Below are positions 1 through 4,777 of a stretch of 5,493 bases of DNA, in pieces. This DNA comes from Bovifimicola sp964595785. Lineage in GTDB: Bacteria > Bacillota > Clostridia > Lachnospirales > Lachnospiraceae. The notes under the pieces are model-generated. The model did no database searches and was not told where the DNA came from. It was given only the letters and a program-made list of their open reading frames with translations. The position numbers were made by a program, and so were the translations under genes. Location: assembly GCA_964595785.1 (NCBI GenBank), contig CAZQRO010000110.1, positions 1-5,493 of the forward strand, in the 5' to 3' direction. How positions within the stretch are numbered: the stretch's first letter is position 1; each line of letters begins with the position of its first letter.

Positions 1-6
1 AAGAAT

Positions 7-204
7 ATGAAGAAAGTAAAAATTAGTATATGTATTTTGGCATTGTGTGTATGTGTGATTTATGCATATATGTCATATAGTGATTTTTGTAAAAATCCTG
101 AATATGCGGAGTTTGGAATTTTAGGTAAGATAGCCTGTATATTGCCTTTTATAGTTTTTGCAATTATTGACATTTACTTAATTATTAGAATTAAAAATAA
201 GTAA
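7..204 (+). CDS. Small two-helix membrane protein, unknown function (65 aa)
   Basis: The predicted protein is almost entirely membrane: a short basic N-terminus (MKKVK), a first hydrophobic segment at about residues 6-24, a polar loop with charged residues at about 25-38 (SDFCKNPEYAEFG), a second hydrophobic segment at about 41-60, and a basic tail (RIKNK). This fits a two-pass inner-membrane protein with both ends inside. I do not recognise the family. Small two- or three-helix proteins beside double-glycine peptide loci are often immunity proteins, so that role is possible here, but it is inference from context only. Only six bases precede the ATG, so its ribosome binding site and promoter cannot be judged, and a longer upstream start cannot be excluded. 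Confidence 0.6.
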   Translation: MKKVKISICILALCVCVIYAYMSYSDFCKNPEYAEFGILGKIACILPFIVFAIIDIYLIIRIKNK

Positions 205-333
205 AATTGAATAATATTCAAAATATAAAATCCATGTATAGAGGGAAGCCAATAGCATAGTGCCTATAGTATGAAATTTGTAAAATAAACAATGTGATAA
301 AAATAGATATTTACATAAAAATAATTAAACACG
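205..333 (+). other. AT-rich intergenic spacer without a convincing promoter
   Basis: This spacer separates the 65-aa membrane protein from the HlyD operon. It begins with a palindrome at 207-221 (TTGAATA, one base, TATTCAA) just after the stop codon. That could be a weak hairpin or a protein-binding site, but it has no GC-rich stem or T-run. I looked for a paired -35/-10 ahead of the 344 gene and found only fragments (TATAGT at 265-270, TTGTAA at 278-283) without correctly spaced partners. Confidence 0.3.
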
Positions 334-340
334 AGGTGAT
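334..340 (+). promoter_or_regulatory. Strong Shine-Dalgarno site for the 158-aa gene
   Basis: The seven bases AGGTGAT match the anti-Shine-Dalgarno end of 16S rRNA and lie three bases before the ATG at 344. They fix that start, and suggest efficient translation of the first gene of the operon. Confidence 0.7.
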
Positions 341-343
341 AAT

Positions 344-820
344 ATGAACAAATTACAATACAGTGAATCAAAAACACTAAAATTAACAAATGTATTAAAA
401 TACAAGATAAATTTAACAGATGAGAATTTCAACTTTCAGGCAGAAATAGAAAAGATGCAGTCCTATATAAAGACAAAAGGAGCAGTTCAGATTGGTCCAT
501 TAATCCAGTACACAGATTCCTACATAAATGATGCGGGTGAGATTGATATGGATATCATTCTTATGATGCAGGCTAACAATTTTATTCACAGTGTTGAAGC
601 ACCATACACAATGGAATCATTAATAAGAGTTTCTAATTGTATGTACTGCAGATACATAGGACCGGAGGAAAAACTAAAACTCGCACTTGATAAGATAAAC
701 GTAGAAGCATTTGAAAAAGACGATGAACTAAAAGGTGACAGTTATACAATATTTGTCTCAGAGAATGAGGAAGAGGAGACAATGGTTGCGGATATATTCA
801 TGCCGCGAAAAGAAGGGTAA
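344..820 (+). CDS. Uncharacterised 158-aa cytosolic protein, possible GyrI-like/DUF5085-type fold
   Basis: The protein has no signal peptide or membrane segment, so it should be cytosolic. Visible landmarks are a Gly-Pro and Tyr in 'IGPLIQY' (about 50-56), an acidic strand 'GEIDMDIILMM' (65-75), an 'NCMYCRYIG' stretch with two cysteines (98-106), a helix at about 107-124, and a C-terminal strand set 'GDSYTIFV' (131-138) and 'ADIFMP' (149-154). This order of GP/Y, E.D, hydrophobic strand and closing D.F.P resembles GyrI-like effector-binding folds or the uncharacterised DUF5085 family. The resemblance is a pattern judgement, not a search result. No helix-turn-helix is present, so it is unlikely to be a complete transcription factor. 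It has a strong Shine-Dalgarno and ends 7 nt before the HlyD start, so it is probably translated from the same mRNA and serves the export locus. Confidence 0.75.
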   Translation: MNKLQYSESKTLKLTNVLKYKINLTDENFNFQAEIEKMQSYIKTKGAVQIGPLIQYTDSYINDAGEIDMDIILMMQANNFIHSVEAPYTMESLIRVSNCMYCRYIGPEEKLKLALDKINVEAFEKDDELKGDSYTIFVSENEEEETMVADIFMPRKEG

Positions 821-827
821 CGTAAAT

Positions 828-1952
828 ATGAGTAAGAGAATAGTTAAAATAGAAGAATTAAAAGACAGCAGAATACTATATGACAAAAAAGTGCCTCCAT
901 TTGGCTATGCGATTATAACAGCAGTGGCATTTCTGCTGATTGCGGCAGGAATATGGAGCATACGGACACCGAAGGTATACATGATTACGTCCACAGGAAT
1001 AATTGAAAGCGAAAACAAGAGCTATGTTATGTCACCATATACAGGTGCAATTACAGAGATTTATATAAGTGAAGGTTCGGTTGTAAGCAAAGATGATATA
1101 ATGTTTAAAGTAAAATGCACCGACATTAATCTTCAGGCTACGCAGTTAGAGGAACAAAAGAAGAATTATGAAAAAATAGCAGTACAGTACAAAAAACTGG
1201 TGCAGTCCATAAAAGACAACACTAACTATTTTAGTTCAACAGATGAAAATGACAGTCTATATTACAGTCAGTTCGAAACATATAAAAGTAAAGTTGCACA
1301 GAATCAGGTAGACGTCAGTACATATCAGGCATACGGATATACAACTGAACAGATAGAGGCACAATTAGTAGCAAATGAAGCAAAGATAACAGAACTATAT
1401 TACAGTACAATCAACTCGACAGAAGGGGCTATTCTTGAGGCAAATAACCAGATTGCATCGATAGATGCACAGCTAAATGCGTTAGGAGAAGGTGAGAGTG
1501 AATATTCAGTAAGGGCATCAGAGACTGGAGTAATCCATATGATTACGGAATATAAGGAGGGAATGGTAGTTCAGGCAGCGTCAGCCATTGCAAGTATTTC
1601 CACACAAATGGACGAATATACGATAGTAGCATACGTAAGCCCGCAGGATGCAGCGAGAACTAATAAAGGTGACAGAGTGGACATAGCAGTAAACGGATTG
1701 ACACAGTCAGTTTATGGAACAATAACAGGAACAGTAGAATCAATAGATACAGATATCACCATGTCACAGGATTCTGAAAACAATTCATCATATTTTAAGG
1801 TATATATAAAACCGGACGAAAAATATCTTGTAAGCAAGTCAGGTAATAAAGTTAACCTTTCAAATGGAATGGCAGTTGAAACAAGAATAGAATATGACGA
1901 AGTGACATATTTTGATTACGTCATGGAAGCGCTGGGGGTACTTAACAGATGA
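828..1952 (+). CDS. HlyD-family membrane fusion protein (export accessory subunit)
   Basis: This 374-aa protein is built like a Gram-positive HlyD/bacteriocin-secretion accessory protein, which works with an ABC transporter to carry peptides across the envelope. It has a short cytosolic N-terminus and one transmembrane helix at about 25-43. A first lipoyl-like half follows at about 57-97 ('SPYTGAITEIYISEGSVVSKDD'-type hairpin). A Gln/Glu-rich coiled coil spans about 100-222, and the second lipoyl half lies at about 226-258 ('ASETGVIHMI...EGMVV'). A beta-barrel extends to about 355 with the usual GD-V-I and 'GMAVE' strands. The ATG at 828 is preferred over the in-frame ATG at 735. The longer form adds a basic stretch that lies inside the upstream gene, whereas 828 has AGAAGGG at 811-817 and places the helix normally. 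The stop overlaps the next start (ATGA), implying translational coupling. No partner transporter lies in the window. Confidence 0.88.
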   Translation: MSKRIVKIEELKDSRILYDKKVPPFGYAIITAVAFLLIAAGIWSIRTPKVYMITSTGIIESENKSYVMSPYTGAITEIYISEGSVVSKDDIMFKVKCTDINLQATQLEEQKKNYEKIAVQYKKLVQSIKDNTNYFSSTDENDSLYYSQFETYKSKVAQNQVDVSTYQAYGYTTEQIEAQLVANEAKITELYYSTINSTEGAILEANNQIASIDAQLNALGEGESEYSVRASETGVIHMITEYKEGMVVQAASAIASISTQMDEYTIVAYVSPQDAARTNKGDRVDIAVNGLTQSVYGTITGTVESIDTDITMSQDSENNSSYFKVYIKPDEKYLVSKSGNKVNLSNGMAVETRIEYDEVTYFDYVMEALGVLNR

Positions 1953-3323
1953 AAATACTAAGAAAAATGTCATTCGTGATTATAGTGCAGTTATTGTTGG
2001 GGATAAGTGTTATAAATTGCATGGCAGTCAGTATCACAGACAAAGAATACGCAAATGATGATGAGATGGGAGCAGAAAGTGAAATTACCCAAAATATTCC
2101 AGTTGAGGAAGAAACTACAGTAGGTGTGTCAGATATAGAAATATCCGCGTATGAAAAAGAACTTTATGTAGATGGAACAATGTCACTAACAGCAAACATT
2201 CTGCCTTCAAATGCGACAAATCCAGCCATAAAATACGTATCAGGTGATGAAAATATAGCGACTGTATCATCAACAGGTGAAATCAGAGGAATATCGCCCG
2301 GAAATGTAAGTATTACATTACAGGCAGAAAATATTATCAAAAAACTGGACATTACAGTAAAAGTCAAGACAACGTCGATAGACATATCAAATAATTATAT
2401 TGTATTAAAAAAGGGAGAAACATATCATTTGAAAGCCACTGCACAGCCTGATAATGCTTCGCAGGAGATATCATATAAGTCCAATAACTCTGGTATTGCA
2501 ACAGTGTCAGGAAATGGTGATATTATGGCAGAAAATACAGGCAACACAACAATAATTGTCAGCAACGGGGATTTAAGTAATGCAGTAACGGTCATTGTTA
2601 ATGAGGCATTTAACAGTAATGTGCAGGAAAACAGTGCCATGAGTGAAAGTGAAGAAAAAGAGGACACACCTGAAAAAGTATTACTTAGAAAAATCATGGA
2701 AATGAAAGACTCAGAGACGCAAGATTCGGAGACTCAAAATTCNNNNNNNNNNNNNNNNNNNNNNNNNNNNNNNNNNNNNNNNNNNNNNNNNNNNNNNNNN
2801 NNNNNNNNNNNNNNNNNNNNNNNNNNNNNNNNNNNNNNNNNNAATAGAAATAAGTTCAAAAGATATTCCTGTTATTACATCAGATATACTGAAAGCATTA
2901 CATGAAAATAACATTGAATTAAGTATTTCTGGTGGTGATTATAAAATTATCATTAAAGGAAAAGATATAGTGAATTATGATAACGAACTGCTAACTAATG
3001 TGGATTCGGCAGAAACCGGGAAAGGTATGCAGATAACAATTAACGAGAATAAGCCACTGCCAGGCAGGCTGACTTTGACAGTAAACAATGATAAGCATTA
3101 CAAATATCTATATAAATATAATGGCGCAAAGAAAAAATATGAACAGATAAATGCTAAGGACACAAAGCAGATTGAGATGGACTTGGAAGGAAAATATTTA
3201 CTGACAAATAAGACAATGAACAATTATAAAATCAGTATAATTATTATAGCTGGAGTGTGCGGTGTATCAGTAGTATTTTCAATTATTTATGTTATTTTGA
3301 AGAAAAAGTATTGGTTTTGGTAA
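1949..3323 (+). CDS. Surface protein with two BIG2 Ig-like domains and C-terminal membrane anchor (interrupted by assembly gap)
   Basis: The gene starts in an ATGA overlap with the HlyD gene. Residues 1-26 form a signal peptide (basic start, hydrophobic core at 8-22). A Cys at 24 is not in a good lipobox, so a lipoprotein is unlikely. Two BIG2-type Ig-like domains follow at about 61-138 and 141-218; each has the strand '(Y)VDGT/LKKGET', then 'P.NA..', 'S....IATVS..G.I' and 'G...I'. An acidic linker ends in a DSETQ repeat that runs into 100 N. After the gap the frame shifts by one base on paper, but an open frame from 2844 gives 159 more residues: a beta-rich module ('KPLPGRLTLTV', 'YKYLYKYNG', 'GKYLLT'), a transmembrane helix at about 3225-3299, and a KKKYWFW tail. 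This module resembles the closing domain of many clostridial surface proteins. The GTG at 2970 is internal, not a start. The role is unknown; it may be an envelope-side partner of the exporter. Confidence 0.8.
2708..2742 (+). repeat. Tandem 15-bp repeat encoding DSETQ, running into the gap
   Basis: Two consecutive 15-bp units (2708-2722 and 2723-2737) both encode Asp-Ser-Glu-Thr-Gln. A third unit begins with Asn-Ser before the sequence turns to N. The units use different codons (TCA/TCG, ACG/ACT), so they are not simply duplicated bases. A longer run of such units would explain why the assembler stopped here. Confidence 0.7.
2743..2842. other. Assembly gap of exactly 100 N
   Basis: The round number points to a scaffold placeholder, not a measured length. 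Joining the two open flanks into one protein needs a true missing length that is a multiple of three, which 100 is not. The apparent frame change and the apparent stop at 2905 are therefore artefacts of the placeholder. Confidence 0.95.
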
Positions 3324-3350
3324 GAGGTTGTTACATCAGAAAGGTGAAAA

Positions 3351-3378
3351 TTGACATAGAAGAAAAAGGATTTGTAAT
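3351..3378 (+). promoter_or_regulatory. Candidate sigma-A promoter for the double-glycine peptide gene
   Basis: A consensus -35 TTGACA (3351-3356) is followed after 16 bases by TGTAAT (3373-3378), five of six matches to the -10 consensus. Transcription would start near 3385 and give a leader of about 160 nt before the peptide ATG at 3546. It lies just after the surface protein gene, so the peptide could be expressed separately from, and more strongly than, the export genes. Confidence 0.5.
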
Positions 3379-3449
3379 TAATAAGTTGTAATACAATTTT
3401 ATATTGTTTTACATATATGCAATTGCAATGTCAAAGTGTTTTGGCAGAG

Positions 3450-3474
3450 GTACATATGATGGTTACATATGTAC
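3450..3474. repeat. Perfect 9-bp inverted repeat in the peptide gene's leader
   Basis: GTACATATG (3450-3458) and CATATGTAC (3466-3474) are perfect inverted copies around a 7-base spacer. Each arm also contains the self-complementary CATATG, so the core TACATATG recurs directly at 3451 and 3464. A related ACATATATG lies at 3411-3419. It may be an operator or an RNA hairpin about 70 bases before the peptide start; there is no T-run, so it is not an intrinsic terminator. Confidence 0.5.
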
Positions 3475-3545
3475 AAGAGTATGCATCTGAGTTCTAAACA
3501 GACGAGGATGTAAATAATCAATTATTTTAAGTAGGACACAAAAAA

Positions 3546-3926
3546 ATGGATATGTGTTATAATGGTGCATTAGTAATGCCGAGCAGTTATGCGGTAATGG
3601 ACGAGGAAGAGATGACTTATTTTGAGGGTGGCTAGTGTGTTGAGAACAAATGGTGGGGATATAATATTTACCTCACACATAAAGATAGGCAGAAAGTTAC
3701 AAGTGGACAAACGGTGGCTGGTTTGATAGCAGGTCTTGCATCAATGGGAGCGGGAGCGGCAGTTGTTGCAGCCGTGGCAACTATAATATGGAATTATGAT
3801 GATGGATATGGCGTTAGAATACGAATGACTGGACCATTAAAGATTAATGCAGTTTTAACTGGTGTTTATGCGCTAAGTAAAAATCAACAAAATGGAATTG
3901 CTTCTAAAAATAGAGTGAAGTGGTAG
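3546..3926 (+). pseudogene. Double-glycine-leader bacteriocin-like peptide with an in-frame amber codon at the cleavage site
   Basis: From the ATG at 3546, AGGA at 3533-3536 gives a 9-base Shine-Dalgarno spacing. The first 29 codons encode a leader ending 'DEEEMTYFEGG'. Counting back from Gly-Gly, Phe is at -4, Met at -7, Glu at -8 and Met at -12, the pattern recognised by C39 peptidase-containing ABC exporters. The next codon, 3633-3635, is TAG. The same frame then stays open for 96 codons to the TAG at 3924: an aromatic start (residues 31-43, CVENKWWGYNIYL), a Gly/Ala-rich hydrophobic stretch (about 57-80) suited to membrane insertion, then 'GYGVRIRMTGP' and a basic tail. This is the layout of an unmodified class II-like bacteriocin. 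Only the part from GTG 3714 looks like an ordinary ORF, but that start is inside the core and lacks a good ribosome site. The amber may be a point mutation (for example from TGG or CAG), a sequence error, or suppressed. Confidence 0.72.
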
Positions 3927-4043
3927 AAAAAATATATAAGGTAAAAATTTGAAAGAAAAATATAAAATAAGGAAAAAGTGCAGCATCTACATTTCTTTCA
4001 TCTCCTTATTAAAACAGTATTGTAAGTCTGCATAGGTTATAAA
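3927..4043 (+). other. AT-rich spacer with two interleaved inverted repeats
   Basis: Between the peptide gene and the small membrane gene lie TGAAAGAAA (3950-3958) with TTTCTTTCA (3992-4000), and AATAAGGA (3966-3973) with TCCTTATT (4003-4010). The pairs cross each other, so they would form either alternative hairpins or a pseudoknot. The arms are mostly A-purine and T-pyrimidine, which raises the odds of chance matches. Neither pair is followed by a T-run. An AGG at 4034-4036 serves as the ribosome site for the gene at 4044. Confidence 0.3.
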
Positions 4044-4250
4044 ATGAAAAACAAAGTAACAAATATAATATTAGTAGTTCTATGTATTTTAGCGATATAC
4101 ATAAATGTATTTATGGATAAATACAAAGCTTTAGGTGCCTTCTGTATATTGTGTATGGGTATAGTAGCCTTGAGCAAAAAAAGTAGTACATCAAAATTTT
4201 TTATAACCATAATTCTGTTTACAGAACTTTTATTGAAAGAATATGTTTGA
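4044..4250 (+). CDS. Small hydrophobic membrane protein, candidate immunity protein (68 aa)
   Basis: The protein has a basic start (MKNK) and hydrophobic segments at about 5-24, 30-45 and 52-65. A short charged loop lies between the first two (DKYKA) and a Lys/Ser-rich loop between the last two (KKSSTSK). It should span the membrane two or three times. I do not recognise a named family. It directly follows a bacteriocin-like peptide gene in the same direction, the usual place for a dedicated immunity protein that protects the producer, so that is the leading guess. A separate promoter is not evident, and 117 bases separate it from the peptide stop. Its TGA stop (4248-4250) lies inside the -35 hexamer of the ileS T-box promoter, so the gene ends exactly where core genome regulation begins. 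Confidence 0.65.
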   Translation: MKNKVTNIILVVLCILAIYINVFMDKYKALGAFCILCMGIVALSKKSSTSKFFITIILFTELLLKEYV

Positions 4251-4275
4251 CATTTTCAAATCACATTAGTATAAT
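4247..4275 (+). promoter_or_regulatory. Perfect-consensus sigma-A promoter for the ileS leader
   Basis: TTGACA (4247-4252) and TATAAT (4270-4275) are both exact consensus hexamers with the optimal 17-base spacer. Transcription should start at about 4282-4284. A promoter this strong fits a gene held in check downstream by attenuation. The -35 box overlaps the stop codon of the upstream small membrane protein. Confidence 0.85.
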
Positions 4276-4282
4276 AAAATCC

Positions 4283-4602
4283 AAACAAGACAAAGGCTAT
4301 GATAGAGACAGTAGTTTACCACCAAAAGTTTTAGAGAGTCCGGTCAGGTGAAAGCGGATATGAGTAAGTGGCAGATGAACATCACTCAGGAGCTGCAGTT
4401 CGAAATCAGGTGAGAGTAGAGACTGACGTATTTCCAACGTTAAAGGGAACGCATATAATCATGAATGTGTGATTTCTTATCTTAATTTCTTAATTCTTAA
4501 TATAGATAGAATGTTTAGATACATTTATATGATTGCATGTCTGTATTAGGTGGTATAACGATAGAGAGCTTTCGTCCTTTTACAGGGTGAAAGCTCTATT
4601 TT
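4283..4602 (+). promoter_or_regulatory. T-box riboswitch leader, isoleucine type
   Basis: This untranslated leader senses uncharged tRNA and allows ileS transcription when isoleucine is short. A Stem I-like region runs from about 4297 to 4425. It has an AGTA GA-motif (4310-4313), an AGAGAG stretch (4333-4338), and the conserved GAAC..C.C...GAG distal segment (about 4378-4393). An ATC triplet at 4405-4407 followed by a purine is the likely specifier, matching the isoleucine codon. 'ACGTTAAAGGG' (4438-4448) is typical of the Stem II/III area. The antiterminator is clear: AGG (4548-4550) and ACGA (4558-4561) flank a 7-base bulge, TGGTATA (4551-4557), and pair with CCT (4576-4578) and TCGT (4572-4575). 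The TGGT in the bulge can pair with the ACCA end of tRNA-Ile. The specifier is assigned by position, less certainly than the T-box itself. Confidence 0.88.
4565..4602 (+). terminator. T-box competing terminator hairpin
   Basis: AGAGCTTTC (4565-4573) pairs perfectly with GAAAGCTCT (4589-4597). The left arm includes part of the antiterminator's 3' strand (TCGT starts at 4572), so the two structures exclude each other. The tail is only ATTTT, a weak T-run for an intrinsic terminator. Confidence 0.8.
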
Positions 4603-4643
4603 ATGTTATAGGGAATTGCTCGAGCCAAGTAGTGGATGTTAGG

Positions 4644-4664
4644 GAGAATTGCTTTGCAATTCTC
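4644..4664 (+). other. Perfect 9-bp hairpin in the ileS leader, no T-run
   Basis: GAGAATTGC (4644-4652) and GCAATTCTC (4656-4664) are perfect inverted copies around TTT. An upstream near-copy of the left arm, GGGAATTGC at 4611-4619, could pair with the same right arm with one G-U pair, giving an alternative, larger hairpin. Its role between the T-box and ileS is unknown. Confidence 0.6.
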
Positions 4665-4668
4665 GTTA

Positions 4669-4696
4669 AGTGTCTGCGATGGCGGACACTTTTTTT
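4669..4696 (+). terminator. Second, stronger intrinsic terminator before ileS
   Basis: AGTGTCTGC (4669-4677) pairs with GCGGACACT (4682-4690), nine pairs including one G-U, around a GATG loop. It is followed directly by a run of T to 4696. This is a better intrinsic terminator than the T-box hairpin upstream. No convincing promoter lies between it and ileS, so ileS transcripts must read through it or it must itself be regulated. Confidence 0.75.
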
Positions 4697-4760
4697 AGTT
4701 TATAAAGTCGTGGGAAATACTGCAACTGCATAAACATTTGTGAATTAATATGCTATAAGA

Positions 4761-4769
4761 AAGGAAAGG
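4761..4769 (+). promoter_or_regulatory. Ribosome binding site of ileS
   Basis: The purine-rich AAGGAAAGG ends eight bases before the ATG at 4778 and decides that start. It lies outside all the leader hairpins, so control appears to act on transcription, not on access to this site. Confidence 0.75.
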
Positions 4770-4777
4770 TTGAAAAA

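Noticed and set aside
735..827. Upstream ATG extension of the HlyD gene (31 extra residues)
   Set aside because: It lies wholly inside the preceding gene and adds an unusual basic stretch before the normal HlyD N-terminus. The ATG at 828 has its own ribosome site.
2843..2905. C-terminal end of the BIG2 protein in the original frame after the gap, stopping at 2905
   Set aside because: It depends on the gap being truly 100 bases. The sequence in that frame is basic and does not continue any domain.
2164..2914. Reverse-strand ORFs across the BIG2 gene
   Set aside because: They are antisense to clear Ig-like domain coding sequence, and one is extended by the N run.
2970..3323. Separate 117-aa gene starting at GTG 2970
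   Set aside because: The frame is already open from the gap edge at 2844 with matching domain content, and no ribosome site precedes the GTG. It is the C-terminal part of the BIG2 surface protein.
3428..3490. 20-codon Cys-containing micro-ORF in the peptide leader
   Set aside because: No ribosome site and no recognisable leader or motif. Short open stretches are expected by chance.
3714..3926. Independent 70-aa protein from GTG 3714
   Set aside because: The frame extends upstream through the peptide core to the amber codon and then into a recognisable double-glycine leader. The GTG has no good Shine-Dalgarno.
4533..4733. 66-aa ORF across the T-box terminator and second terminator
   Set aside because: It overlaps well-supported RNA regulatory structures, and its composition does not resemble a protein.
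4731..4759. Promoter for ileS after the second terminator (TATAAG at 4754)
   Set aside because: There is no -35 at suitable spacing, and the predicted start would fall inside the ribosome binding site.
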